From positions 147,538,058 through 147,602,057 of the forward strand of contig NC_133537.1 of NCBI RefSeq assembly GCF_048544455.1: a DNA stretch of 64,000 bases, in the 5' to 3' direction. The notes under the pieces are model-generated. The model was given only the letters and a program-made list of their open reading frames with translations, did no database searches and was not told the origin of the DNA. Made by a program: the position numbers and the translations under genes. Every line of letters begins with the position of its first letter. Position 1 is the stretch's first letter. Below are positions 21,597 to 33,116 of the stretch, in pieces. Source of the stretch: Silene latifolia (lineage: Eukaryota; Streptophyta; Magnoliopsida; Caryophyllales; Caryophyllaceae).

Positions 21597-22928
21597 ACCC
21601 CACGACCCTTTAAGGCTCCCCACGAGTTAGGGGACAACCAAATGAAGAAAAAGCAATTCTGTCCTTCAGGACGGGCATCCTAGAAGAAGGACGGGCATCC
21701 CATAGAGAAGGACGGGCGTCCCGAAGCTCAGCCCGAGCGTCCCCAAAGTAGGACGTACGTTTTTAAATATTGGATGGGCGTCCATCAAGAGGAGGTTGTG
21801 CGTCCCAAGCTAGGACTTGCAAGGCGTTAAACTTCTTTTAAGGGGCTTAATCGTCATTTAAGCCCTTAGTTAACCTAATACTTATACTTAGTATAAATAC
21901 TCCCTTGTATTACCAAGTGATTATCAACTTATCTTATATTAAAACAAGTTATTTTAGTAGATTAAACATTAATTAGCTTAATTACACTTTAATCCTTCTT
22001 TAATTATTGGTCAATAATTCTTACATCTTGTTGGGTAATTGAAGATTATTTGGGTTATTATTGGAGAATTGAAAACATTTCATCATCAATCAAGTTTTCT
22101 TCTATCATTCTTTGCTTTCTATTTGATCATCCTAAGTTGGTACAATTTCTTTACTCCTTACGTAATCCTTGTTTATTGTTTTACTCTTCCATCATGTTTA
22201 GACTTGTTATGATGATTGACACCATTGTTAACATGTTCACCATGATAATGAGTGAGTAGTTCCCTAACTAGGGTTAGTGGGGGATTAGGGGAGTTAATCA
22301 TGGGGTAGATCTTTACTTAATAATTTCATATGAATGCTTGCTTGTTGTAATTTAAACTTATGCACATGTTATACTTGATTAAATGCTTGATTGACAACCT
22401 AGCATGATTCTCTTATCCTTTCAACAAGACTTGTAAGACATAAATCAACTCAAGGCTTGTTAGACCAAGCATATAGTTGAATAGGGAGGACTAAGTCGAT
22501 GTAGGTGTTGTAAAGTATTGACCGACTCGGCTGCGAGACTAAAACTCTCTAGGAATTGAAGATATAATCTAACTCGATTCCATTACAACAATAAATTGCT
22601 TGCATCTATGAAACTTATTTATGTGATCTCATCATGATTCCCCTATGAACCAATGACACCCTAGTGTTTTAATCAATTGTTTACAAACTCTATTTGCTTA
22701 CTTTCCTTTGCTTTCATTTATTTACTTTGTATTTGTTATGTACTTTAGAATGCAAGTCTCTACCTCAACCCAAATTGTGACACCAAGGACATAGCTATTT
22801 ACAACCGATAAGTCAATAAAATACCGTCCTTTGGGATCCAACCTTTACTTACCGCTCTACTAAGAGTAGTTTGTTGAGAATATAAATATTGTTTGATTGG
22901 GAGTATAAACGACATATCGACCGAATCA
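21597..22928 (+). repeat. 5' LTR of element B, truncated at its 5' side
   Basis: It begins inside the LTR at the point matching about 46048 of B's 3' LTR, so roughly the first 266 bp are missing, displaced to the far side of A. It ends ACCGAATCA before the primer site. A CGNNCG array lies at 21660-21815. Confidence 0.85.
21892..21899 (+). promoter_or_regulatory. TATA box in 5' LTR of element B
   Basis: TATAAATA is followed by CTCCCTTG, at the conserved LTR position. Confidence 0.6.
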
Positions 22929-22931
22929 AAA

Positions 22932-22949
22932 TGGCGCCGTTGCCGGGGA
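22932..22949 (+). other. Primer binding site of element B (tRNA-Asp)
   Basis: TGGCGCCGTTGCCGGGGA is the exact complement of the 3' end of plant tRNA-Asp, three bases after the LTR. The leader to gag (22950-23063) contains CTCCTCAAGGTAATTT, a possible splice donor. Confidence 0.9.
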
Positions 22950-23063
22950 TGGTGTTTAATTGAGTTGTTATCATTTGTTGTTTTTAGTTGTGTCTTTCTT
23001 AACCTTGGGGAAGTTAAACTCCTCAAGGTAATTTTAATTGTTTTATAGTTGTTTGATTTTTGC

Positions 23064-23867
23064 ATGTCTAGAAGATCACAAGGTGGCCTTTTGCCGATTG
23101 ATTTCGAAATCTAGAGAGCTTTGACAAATATTAGAAGAACCATTAGAAGGACTTCAATAATTGTGGGTATTGGAGAACTTGTGAACATTGGTATCATCCA
23201 AACGGATAGTGTTGAGTTTACCAACCCTTTTGCAAGACAAGGAGAGGAAAACCCAATTCCAAAGCAACCACAAAATCAACCCACAATGCCTAAATTTTCA
23301 TCTCATTCCGTACCAACCGAGCAGAACCTACCCAATGGTACTCCAACACCACCCTACATGATTGGTAATTTCATTGTCAAATCCGCATTCATACAATTAG
23401 TTGAACGAAGTCAATTTGGAGGGATGCCTAGTGAGGATCCTCATCTACACATGGAGACTTTTTGTGACTATTGTGATGCAATTTCCCAAACGGGGGTAAC
23501 ACAAGATCAAATTCGATGGGTATTGTTTCCTTTTTCCTTGATCGGAACCGCAAAGCAATGGTTAAAGAGCCTAGACAAGGCCACTCTTGGAATTGATTCA
23601 TGGAAGAAGTTAGCACTTGCCTTTTACAAGAAGTTATACCCTCCGGAGAAAACCAACATGTTAAGAGCCTAAATCACCGGGTTCATGCAAAGAGATGAAG
23701 AGTCCATATATGAGGCATGGGAAAGATTCAAAGATACATGTCGCTCTTGTCCTCATCATCGGTTAAGTGAATGGTTTCTAGTTCAACAATTTTGGAATGG
23801 GTTTTATGAAGACTCAAGGAATGTGCTCAACATGGGTTCAAATGGAAGATTCACCGAGGTAGATGAT
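23064..23867 (+). pseudogene. Athila gag of element B, first part
   Basis: It starts MSRRSQGGLLP, as in C and D. Gag would form the particle shell and bind RNA. Visible blocks are FVNPF-like FTNPFARQGEENP, TMPKFSSHSVPTEQN, AFIQLVERSQFGGMPSEDPH and the retrotransposon gag core TGVTQDQIRWVLFPFSLIGT, with AKQWLKSLDKATLG. Stops are seen at 23112-23114 and 23670-23672. The reading breaks off at GSNGRFTEVDD, where element C is inserted, and resumes at 34894. Confidence 0.85.
23863..23867. other. Left target duplication of element C
   Basis: ATGAT directly precedes C's left LTR and is repeated at 34889-34893 after its right LTR. Removing C and one copy gives the uninterrupted gag reading FTEVDDNQTW, the order seen in C and D themselves. 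Confidence 0.95.
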
Positions 23868-25618
23868 TGATCGGGTCCATTTCGTTTCACAAATTAAGCA
23901 TATGTGGTCGTTGGTCAATGGTCGATACAAAACACAATTTATACTTCACAAACAACTCTACAATTAGTAAAGAGGCAAGTAAAGGTCGGATCCCAAGGGA
24001 CGGGTATTGAAATGAGAATTCTATTGTAACTAGTAGTGTCTAAGGGGTGTCACAATTTGGGTTGATGTAGAAGGTTACTAAACTAAAATAGCAATGAAAA
24101 TAAACTAGCAAGATGAATAAAATAAGGGGTGTAAACAATTGATTAAAGGCACTAGGGTGTCATGGGTTCATAGGGGAATCATGGGATATGATCATACAAA
24201 CATGTTCTCAAATTATAAGCAAGCAATTATTGTTGTGATGGATTGAGTTGGGTTATATCTTACAATCCTAGGAAAGTTTGGGTCCCGGAGCCGAATCGAT
24301 TAGATTGTACAACACCTACAAGTCGACTTAATCTTCCCTACTCAACACATGCATGGTCTAACAAGACTCGAGTTGGGTTATGTCTTACAAGTCAAGTTGA
24401 AAGGATAGAAGATGATAGTAAATGCAAGGATTCATAGGCTTAGCATTTCATCAAATATAACATGTGCATGTATTAAGATCAAAACAAGCAAGCAAATAAG
24501 ATATGAAAGCATATTAATTTAAGCATGAATCATTCCCCATGTTGGTTTCCCTAATCACCCATTAAACCCTAGCTAAGAGACTACTCACTCATTATCATAT
24601 TGATCATGCTAGAAAGGTTGTCAATCATACTAACATAATAAAACATGATGAATAAATGAAAGTAATTAGCAATAATTAAAAAGGGATTAAGAGATTATAC
24701 CTACTAATGATTCCAATAATAAAGCAAGAATAATAGAAGTACTTGAATCCTAGATTGAGAGGTTGTCAATCTCCCAATAATAACCCAAATAATCTTCAAT
24801 TACCCAAAATAAAGTAAGAACAAGAGAGAGATTAAAGAACTAAAACTTGGATTAAAACTTGATTAATATTTGATTACAATATTGAAGAGAGATTTGATTG
24901 ATATTAACTACACTAATTATTGATAAGAAGAACATGCTCTTCTAATTAGACTAATGGGGTATTTATAGTGAAAATTAGGGAGGATGCATTAGGGTTAACT
25001 AAGGGCTAAACTAGTAATTACACTTTTTAAGTTGAGCAAGGAGACTCCGGTATTCTCCGAGAGAAGGGCTTCTCTTATCGTGGCTTGAAGAATGAAAACG
25101 TCTTTGTCATCGAAATCCGTGCGGATGGGAGTCGGGACGGCCGGATCTGGGCTGGAGAATCCGAGCGGATCCTTGGGCAAGACGCTCGGATTGGCGAGGG
25201 GGAATCCGAGCGGATTCCTTTGAGGGACGCTCGGACTGGGCTTGGGCGGACGGACGGATTGTGTACAATCCGTTGGGATTGTCTGGCAGCATCTTTTCTT
25301 CTTCTTTTCTTCATGAATTCCTTGGGGATTTCCTTGGGGACTCAAGGATCCTTTTCTCAACATTGCTCTTCTACTATGCTATGTACAAAGGCCTTCTAGT
25401 CTTGTCTCTCCTTGATGCTTGGTCATTGAATATGATCAATTTAGCCTTGTTTTGCCATGAAAATGCAAGATTCTTACTCCTTTCCTACCAAGGGATCAAA
25501 ATCTCAAAGAATATGCAAAACAAAGAACTAAAGATAAGAAATGACCCAAATAGGCACTAAAAAGCATGGAAACAATGGTAATTCGGGGGCTAAATATGCG
25601 CCAATTATGGTCACATCA
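23868..25618 (-). repeat. 3' LTR of element C (1,751 bp)
   Basis: On the + strand it runs TGATCGGG to GGTCACATCA. It is collinear with 33139-34888. Visible differences include an extra C in the right copy's CCCCTAATC, an extra T in the left copy's ACTTTTTAAG, and the clusters near 25077-25115 and 25373-25380. It contains a CGNNCG array at 25110-25280. Confidence 0.95.
24960..24967 (-). promoter_or_regulatory. TATA box in 3' LTR of element C
   Basis: TATTTATA on the + strand, TATAAATACCCC on the element strand, at the conserved LTR position. Confidence 0.6.
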
Positions 25619-25637
25619 AATATCCCCAAACCGAACC
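25619..25637 (-). other. Polypurine tract of element C
   Basis: On the - strand GGTTCGGTTTGGGGATATT directly precedes the 3' LTR start TGATGTGACC. The same tract (GGTTCAGTTTGGGGATATA) precedes B's 3' LTR at 45763-45781. Confidence 0.8.
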
Positions 25638-27566
25638 TTTGCTCGTCCCGAGTAAAGAGGTGACAAAGACTAGGACCAATACTAACCTAACCTAATAATA
25701 ATAGCCGATATGAGACAATTAGCGGGTCTCACTCCGCCCCTTCAACTCACAACAAGACAACCATGAGGTAGGATGCCTTCTTGCAAGGCAAGGTGGGTCT
25801 TGCCAAAATGGCGACACATCCAAACATTAAGCACACAAAAACACATAATGGATGCATCTACAAAAAGAATAGCCACTTTCCTCATCTAAGTGGCGGAAAT
25901 TATCTACAAGGGAAGCAATTCAAGGGTACACAATCCTTCATAGATGCAATTTGTTCAAACTACTAAGCCTAGAAGGATACCAATAAATCACCTCCAAAAT
26001 GTGTTAAGCTAGGGTACCTTTGTCCTCAATCGTTAAATGCTTTTGTCAAGAGTAGACTCCCTATGGTGTTAGAAACACGGGAGGATCGCGGAATTCCCCC
26101 TCTTGCCTAGACAAGAAGAAGGGTCGTCCCCTCTCTACCATGCACAAAAATGGATACGATGGATAAAGGGATCGATAGATATTTGAGTTTCACTTTGGGA
26201 GTTTGCTTTTATTTTTGTTTTCCCCCCAATTTCATTGGCATTTGACATTTGAGAACACTTTCTTGCCATTTCTTTTGATTTTTGGCATTTCAATACTTGA
26301 CAACTTTTTGAATTTCTTTTTGAACATTTTCAAAGTCACCCCAATTAGTAACGAGGGTGCCTTGTATTTGAAGCTTTAGGAGTTCTATTTTTGCTCCTCT
26401 TTTCTTTTGATGCATTTTTGCAAACTTTCTTTCATTTTTCATTTCATTGAACTCAAATTGATTTCTTTTTGTGCCCATTCCCTTTGATGACAAAAATGTG
26501 GTAGAACATGGATGAATGATAGAAGTATGCATGGTTTCAAGGGTCACCTTGGAATAAACGGTAGCCAAGGAGTTATCACACCACAAGGTACTCTTGACTA
26601 GGCCTTAATCCATGGGTCAAAGGATACTAGCATGACACATCCTAGGGTGTTTTACAAGTATTCTAACAAGCAAAGTCTTAAGAATAAAAAGCATCTACTA
26701 GGGCCTATATACACTTGTCAAGCTTCCCAAATAGACGGTTTCACAAAATTTTTCTAACATGTAACTACATGCCATGATGCAACTAGCATATACACATCCT
26801 AATGCAAATGATTCTACCAACTAATATGACATATAAACTAAATGCAATCCTAAATTCACATTGTTTTTACCGCGTCAATCAAAATAAAGCCACATAGTCA
26901 TTAACATATAGAGGAAAAAGGAGATTGGAAAGATCATACCATGCGATCTTCAATATCCTCATGTCTCGGATGTGGCGTAGTCAATCAAAGTGAACAAGGA
27001 TAAAACAAACACAATATATACAAGACAATATATACAAAGGAAATGAACTTGTTTTTGGTTTTTCAATTTTTCAAATTTTTATGATTTTTGAAATTTTTCA
27101 ATTTTTATGGTTTTTGAATAAAAGTTAAGTGTTAGAATTCCCATCCCCACACTAATATGGGCATTGTCCTCAATGGCCAAAATGATGGAAATTATGCAAA
27201 GATGATGCATGATTTCTATACTAAATGCAATTCTACACTAAACTATACTACATGATGCATGGTTTTTGTTATGACGGAGAGGATAATTTAGATTACCTCC
27301 CGTTGTGTATGCATTAACTTCCCCAAACCAAATAAGACACTATTGCTAATGTCAAAGCATGGGTATAGTTTATGCACACACTATGCTTATGCATGAAACT
27401 AGATTGTCATTTTGGATTTTCAAAAAAATGGGAACAATAAAGAACACCTCAATGGTACCGAGGTGTGAGTCCTTTGATGTTGCTAGGACTAAACCAACAA
27501 TGATCAAAATGAAAATAAAATACAAAGAGATATAGACAAACCATGGGAGTGTAGGAGTCTCCAAGG
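25638..27566 (-). other. Athila 3' untranslated region of element C
   Basis: There is no coding. It is collinear with B 43626-45762 (inverted). Shared blocks include GAGACAATTAGCGGGTCTCAC, GCAAGGCAAGGTGGG, the CATCCCCACACTA box near 27140-27160, and an AT-rich TTTTTCAATTTTT run at 27055-27125. That almost 2 kb of noncoding sequence is preserved in three copies suggests a cis function or merely common descent. Confidence 0.75.
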
Positions 27567-29158
27567 CTAGTCTTCCATCATGCTATTATCATCACCACTT
27601 CCCTCATGAGAAGTGGTCACATTGCCACTTTCCTTGGCACTTTCTTCATCACTTTCTCCATCATTATCTTCACCATCTCTTTCTTCATCTCCACTTGCTT
27701 CTTCCTCAATATTATCATCAATTCCTTCACCATTTCCAACAACCTCATTGTCTTCCACCACGTCCCTTGATGCACCCGGAAATAAGGCTTCTTTATCCGC
27801 CCAACTAGGCAAAGGACAAGATGGATCAAGGAGTCCTTGCCTAGCTAGATGTAAGAGGGGAGGATATTGAGCCAAATATGCATTCTTCCGATCTTCATAA
27901 GCTTGCTTGTGCATGGCTTGCATAAGAAGAGTGACATAGTCTTTTCCAATTTCAACTCCTTGCGGTTTGAACTCTTCATATTCATAGGGGTAAGGTGGTA
28001 TAACAATGGAAGAGGAGGGAGTTTCATGATCACCCTTTTGTTGTTGAATGATGTACTCGGCTTCTTCGGATAGGGAAGTAAATAGTTGGTCCGGTGGACA
28101 CTAAGACGACAAATCTTTGCGGGTAAAGTGAATGATCGAGCCTCACTAGTAAGCCACCCATACTTGGTATCAAGGGGATTGTGAGCAACCCACTTAAACT
28201 TGTTAATCAAGATGGACATATCAATAAGATGGCCACCATCCTTAGCCTTGTACTTGCTATCCTTATTGAAATTAGGATCAAAGTGCTTGGCTAGGACCGT
28301 GACAAGGCCGCCATTAACAATAACGGTTTGACCCTTCTTCCCACTATCTACATGGAGCCATCTATCAACCAATAGCCTCAAAGAATTGTAAGGCTTGGTG
28401 TGAATTCTTCCAATATTCAAAGTTGATTCAAGGAGAATAAAATCGAGTCCCGTGAAATGATTGGTGTCTTGCCTAGCAATTATGGTATTTCCCACAACTT
28501 TGTGCCATATTCTTATGCCCGGATGATGGACCAAGAGAGCACGACAAGCATGAAAATCTTCAAATTTCTTCCCGGAGATTGCCTCCCAAAGAGGCTCGGG
28601 ATCATACTTCCCATATTGCTTATAATATTTATGTTCATCGCTAAGACCCAAAATTTCACCCAATTCCGGAAAGGTAATGCGTCTACTAGTGTTAGCTAGA
28701 CGAAACTCAATATTTTCCCTATTCTCAACTTTTGTCACTTTTAAAGAACTTAAGAATTCCAAGACAAGGGAGGGGTATGTTACTTCCTTCATTTCAAACA
28801 ATTTCTTCAAACCCATGGCATTGAAAAAGACTCTTGTTTGTTCAAGAACACCCAACTTCTCTAAAGCATCTTGACATATGAATTTGGTGGATTGGATTTG
28901 TTTCATAGCAAACTTGACAAATGTATTTCTATGGGTATCGGAAATGAATGTTACCTCCGGAAAATGCAAGAGTTGATCGATTACCGGAGTAGAAGGTGAT
29001 GCTTCCATAGGAATTTGTTGTTGTTGTTGCACTACCAAGTTTGGTGTTGATACCACCATTGCCAAAGCTTTCTTTGCTTGTAGAGCTTTTTGCCTTTGAG
29101 AGAGAGCCTTTGCTTTTGGTGCCTTTGTTGCCCTTGTTGCTCCCTTTGTTCTTGCCAT
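27567..29158 (-). pseudogene. ATHILA-type ORF2 of element C, one frameshift
   Basis: It starts MARTKGATRATKAPKAKALS. Blocks are LLHFPEVTFISDTHRNTF, KFICQDALEKLGVLEQTRVF, YPSLVLEFLSSLKVTK, FPELGEILGLSDEHKYY, LLVHHPGIRIWHKVVGNTI, IVNGGLVTVLAKHFDPNF and AKICRLSVHRTNYLLPY. A single-base loss near 28071 shifts the frame; the true C-terminal part continues as PPLLHLARQGLLDPSCPLPS and a strongly acidic tail (EEEASGDEERDGEDNDGE). Total length would be about 530 residues. It resembles the Pfam ATHILA ORF-1 family. Position after gag-pol has led to comparison with env, but I see no signal peptide and no convincing membrane segment. The basic N-terminus and acidic C-terminus suggest an internal, nucleic-acid-linked protein (inference). 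Confidence 0.82.
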
Positions 29159-30203
29159 TTGATGAACTAACCAAGTAGAGAGTCAAAAATCTTCAATTTG
29201 TAGAATGCCCAAATCGATTTGAAGGTGAAAGGCTTTGCCTTTATAAAAACAAAAATCGATTCAAAGGTTGAAGAATTTGTTCTTGGTTTTGATTGTTAAT
29301 GAAGATGGAGTGATTGATTTGTTGTTTGAAAGATGGTTTGATTTGATTTTGGTGGATTTTGTTGAGGGATTTTGTTTTTGAGATGGAGAGGATGAGGGTT
29401 TTGATGTTATGGGTAGTGTTTATGAATGAATGAATGAATGAGTGAAGGTGGGGTGGGTATTTAAAGAACTTGACAATTTTAGGACGCAGGGACAATCCGT
29501 GCGGATTGGGCGCAATCCGTGCGGATTCTACAGCTTCAAAAATTTCAAAATCCCGCCTAGAGACGGGCGGATTCTGGGGAATCCGCTCGGATTCTTCTGA
29601 GATGAGACGGGCGGATTTCGTGCAGGACGGACGGATTCTTGTCCAGAGATTTTTCTTTGTTTTTCTTCAGCTGCAAGACGGGCGGATTGTTCAAAAGACG
29701 GACGGATTCTGTGAGACGGGCGTCTTTCCAGAAATCCGCTCGGATTCTCCAACAGTCAAGAATTTTTGCAATTTCAGCTCAGCCCAAGACGGGCGTCTTC
29801 TCATCAGGACGCTCGGATTTGCTGCAGACGGGCGGATTCTCAGGAATCCGCTCGGATTGGTCCTTGTGTACACGGATTCAGTTCCATCCGTGCACCAACG
29901 CATTCCCTTATCATTCTTTCTTTCTTTCTTATCTTGTGTTCTTCATTGTGGGGGCACTACTAAGGCATGAATAGCCTAGGCAATTGCCATCCCCACACTA
30001 AGGTAAAGCACTACACATCAATTAAAATCATTAGTCCCTCCCTCACTTCTCTCTTTTCATGACAATTATTTTGATCAAAGTAAATAAAATCCAAAAATGA
30101 CAAAAATGCAATACAAAAATTGAAAAGTAAGTTAGGGAGTTAGAAATATTTACAAGTGGTGGTTTAGGGAGGACTCCACCAAACTCTCATTCTTGATGAG
30201 ATG
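29159..30203 (-). other. Gag-ORF2 spacer of element C with dense CGNNCG array
   Basis: Noncoding. Positions 29480-29880 contain about 14 copies of arm-CGNNCG-arm: for example AATCCGTGCGGATT (about 29490 and 29514), GACGGGCGGATT (about 29562), AATCCGCTCGGATT (about 29579, 29734 and 29843), GACGGGCGTCTT (about 29714 and 29788) and GACGCTCGGATT (about 29805). Spacing is irregular. A GAAT microsatellite lies at 29423-29445 and a CCATCCCCACACTAAGG box at 29988-30004. The end of the gag side (30120-30200) matches the other elements. Confidence 0.8.
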
Positions 30204-32999
30204 TCAAGGGGGCATGTTCAAGGTGTTGTTGATGTTGCTCAACACCTTGAAGAAGTAATCAAAAGCTTGTTCATTGTTATGGTAGAGGTCCTCAATAGAC
30301 CGTGGCCCTTGTTGTTGATCATGATCGATGGCATGCCCAATGTAGGGATTAAAGATCCCTTCAAATTCGTCGTCCCAAAGACCACAAACTTCATTGAGTT
30401 GATCATTGAAAATCTCTTTCTTAGATGGAGACAACTCTCCCAATTTCTTCTCTTGGCCAATGAGGCCATCATCTTCTTCCTTGGTTGATTTTGATGAGCT
30501 TTGCAAGCTCTCCTTGTCACAATTCACTTGCTCTTTGAATGGAGCATCTTCAACTTTCTTCCTCCATTGGAGTTCCGATTTCTTCTTTTCATCTTTTCGG
30601 CTATAATGATCAATCATGAAACATGGCTCATGCAAACGAGGAGCTCTCATGGTCTTGTCAAGATTAAAAGTTATGCTTTCATCTCCCACTTCTAGAGTGA
30701 GCTCTCCATGTTTCACATCAATCACCGCACCGACGGTGTGTAGGAAAGGTCTTCCTAAGATGATTGGAATGTTGGAATCTTCCTCCATATCAACAATGAC
30801 AAAGTCCACCGGGATGAAAAACTTCCCAATTCGCACGGGGACATCTTCCCATATCCCTAATGATGTCTTCGTCGATCTATCGGCCATTTGAAGAGTGATA
30901 TTGGTGCATTTAAGCTCTCCCATTCCCAACCTTTTACTTACCGAGTACGGCATGACACTCACACTAGCCCCTAGATCACATAAGGCTTTGTTGATCGTTG
31001 TGTCGCCAATGGTACACGGTATTGAGAAGCTTCCCGGATCCTTTAACTTTGGAGGTGAACTCCCTTGAAGTATTGCACTACTCACCTTAGTGAAGGCGAT
31101 AGTCTCAAGTTTCCGGATCGACTTCTTCTTGGTGAGGATATCTTTCATGTACTTTGCATAGGCCGGAACGTGATTGATTAATTCCGTGAAAGGAATAGAG
31201 ACTTCTAAGTTCTTCACAATTTCCATGAACTTCCCAAGTTGATCATCAAATTTAGGCTTGGCTTGACGACTTGGAAAAGGAAGTCTAATCACAATGGGCT
31301 CCTTCTCTTTGGCTTTGTCTTCATTTTTCTTTGAACTTTCTTCCTTTGATGATTCCCCTTCTTTGGGACTTTGCACCACAACTTCATTCTCACTAGCTCT
31401 CACAACTTCATCCTCAACTTGCTTCTTTGGTGCTTCATATCTTGTACCACTTCTCAAGTGAATGGCACTAACTGTTTCATGTCTAGGGGGATTACTTTGT
31501 GGTGGTAATTGCCCCTTTTGTCTTTGTGAGCTTGAAGATGCTAGTTGAGTCAATTGTGTTTCCAACATCTTGGTGTGAGCTAGAATGTTGTTGATGGTGG
31601 TGTCTTTTGCTTGGCTATCTTTTTGCATTTGGGTGAAAAATTCTTGTTGATTCTTTTGCATTTGGAGGACCGCTTTTTGGACATCAAAACCTTGGTCATT
31701 GTGGTGATTGTATGGATTTTGATTTTGGTAACCTTGGTTTTGATTGTAAAAGGGTCTTTGATTTTGATTTCTCATGGGTGGTGGAGTGTATGTTGTTTGA
31801 GGGTTTTGAACATTTTGGCTTTTGTATGAGAGATTTGGATGGAACTTGGTGTTTTCATTGTAAAAATTTGAATAAGGGGTACCACTCTTGTAAGCTTGGA
31901 AAGCATTAACTTGTTCGGTTGTTCCCCTACACTCACTTGAGTCATGACCCAAGGTTCCACAATTCTCACATATCCCGCTTGGGATTGATGAGGATGCCGT
32001 CATGGCATTGACATGATGCTTTGATGATTTTGAGTTTTCCTCAAGTCTAGCCATAGCTTGTTCAAACTTCAAGTTGATTGTGTCAATGTGAGCACTAAGT
32101 TGAGCACCCAATTGAGTAACGGTGTCCACTTCATACTTTCCTCCTCTAGTAGCCTTGCGAGGCCTACTATATTGTGAATTATGGACCGCCATTTCCTCAA
32201 TCTTGTTCCATGTTTGATTGTCATCAACTTCGGTGAACATTCCATTTGATCCCATATTGAGAATGTTCCTTGAATCTTCATATAAACCATTCCAAAATTG
32301 TTGCACTAAAAACCATTCGCTAAGTCCATGGTGAGGACATGAGCGACAAATACCTTTGAACCGCTCCCAAGCTTCATACAAAGATTCTTCATCCCTTTGC
32401 TTAAAACCCGTAATTTGAGCTCTTAGCATATTGGTCTTTTCCGGTGGGTAGAATTTTTGGTAGAAAGCTGGAGCTAGCTTCTTCCAAGAATCTATTCCAA
32501 GGGTGGCCTTATCAAGGCCCTTCAACCATTGCTTTGCGGTGCCGATTAACGAAAAAGGAAATAAGACCCATCTTATTTGGTCTTGAGTCACGCCCGTTTG
32601 AGAGATAGCTTCACAATAATCGCAAAAGGTTTCCATATGAGAATGAGGGTCCTCACTAGGCATTCCCCAGAATTGGCTCCTCTCAACTAGTTGGATGAAG
32701 GCGGACTTGGCAATAAAGTTTCCGGTAAGATGTTGTGGGGTAGGAGTACCATTTGGTAAATCCTCCTCGGTGGGTATAGAGTGTGACGAGAATTTAGGCA
32801 TTGTAGGTGGATTTTGTGTGGTATTGTTTAATGGGTTCTCTTCTCCTTCTATTGCGAAAGGATTGACAAACTCACTAGTGGGTTGAACAACTTCACCAAC
32901 ACCTCCCAAATTCCTCCTAACAAGTCTCCTATTATTCGTCAAGGTTCTTTCGATTTCACGGTCAAAAGGTAACAAATCTCTTTGTAACCTTCTAGACAT
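30204..32999 (-). CDS. Athila gag-protease of element C, intact
   Basis: An unbroken ORF of 931 codons from MSRRLQRDLLPFDREI. An upstream Met exists (ORF from 33026), but the MSRR start is conserved in B and D. Order: N-terminal arm; gag core (about residues 95-240: SHMETFCDYCEAIS, TGVTQDQIRWVLFPFSLIGT, KQWLKGLDKATLG); a zinc knuckle CENCGTLGHDSSEC (CX2CX4HX4C); a Gln/Asn-rich linker (NQNQRPFYNQNQGYQNQ); a charged Lys/Glu region; and a retroviral-type aspartic protease with DLGASVSVMPYS as active-site box, then IPIILGRPFLHT. A C-terminal extension of about 150 residues ends FFKVLSNINNTLNMPP. It would supply the particle shell and maturation protease. It ends before any polymerase, at a true stop that B and D share. 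Confidence 0.92.
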   Translation of the reverse strand: MSRRLQRDLLPFDREIERTLTNNRRLVRRNLGGVGEVVQPTSEFVNPFAIEGEENPLNNTTQNPPTMPKFSSHSIPTEEDLPNGTPTPQHLTGNFIAKSAFIQLVERSQFWGMPSEDPHSHMETFCDYCEAISQTGVTQDQIRWVLFPFSLIGTAKQWLKGLDKATLGIDSWKKLAPAFYQKFYPPEKTNMLRAQITGFKQRDEESLYEAWERFKGICRSCPHHGLSEWFLVQQFWNGLYEDSRNILNMGSNGMFTEVDDNQTWNKIEEMAVHNSQYSRPRKATRGGKYEVDTVTQLGAQLSAHIDTINLKFEQAMARLEENSKSSKHHVNAMTASSSIPSGICENCGTLGHDSSECRGTTEQVNAFQAYKSGTPYSNFYNENTKFHPNLSYKSQNVQNPQTTYTPPPMRNQNQRPFYNQNQGYQNQNPYNHHNDQGFDVQKAVLQMQKNQQEFFTQMQKDSQAKDTTINNILAHTKMLETQLTQLASSSSQRQKGQLPPQSNPPRHETVSAIHLRSGTRYEAPKKQVEDEVVRASENEVVVQSPKEGESSKEESSKKNEDKAKEKEPIVIRLPFPSRQAKPKFDDQLGKFMEIVKNLEVSIPFTELINHVPAYAKYMKDILTKKKSIRKLETIAFTKVSSAILQGSSPPKLKDPGSFSIPCTIGDTTINKALCDLGASVSVMPYSVSKRLGMGELKCTNITLQMADRSTKTSLGIWEDVPVRIGKFFIPVDFVIVDMEEDSNIPIILGRPFLHTVGAVIDVKHGELTLEVGDESITFNLDKTMRAPRLHEPCFMIDHYSRKDEKKKSELQWRKKVEDAPFKEQVNCDKESLQSSSKSTKEEDDGLIGQEKKLGELSPSKKEIFNDQLNEVCGLWDDEFEGIFNPYIGHAIDHDQQQGPRSIEDLYHNNEQAFDYFFKVLSNINNTLNMPP

Positions 33000-33116
33000 G
33001 CAAAATATCAAACAACTCGAAAACAATTAGAACAAACCTTGAGGAGTTTTACTTCCCAAGGTGAAAAAGACACAACTAAAAACAATAAAAGAAATCTTAA
33101 ATCAATTAAACACCGT

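Noticed and set aside
22932-22949. tRNA-Asp-like sequence as a tRNA gene
   Set aside because: Only the 3'-end complement is present next to an LTR; it is a primer binding site. No tRNA gene was recognised in the window.
24243-24437. Identical 64-codon ORFs at 24243 and 33514
   Set aside because: They are the same LTR position in C's two LTRs; the equivalent in D is on the other strand and altered, so no coding role is supported.
25085-25399. Several overlapping ORFs over the CGNNCG arrays
   Set aside because: High GC without stops makes chance ORFs in all frames; sequence is repeat, not protein.
29480-29880. Array appearance suggesting CRISPR or a riboswitch cluster
   Set aside because: Spacing is irregular, motifs are under 16 bp, and the context is a plant retrotransposon.
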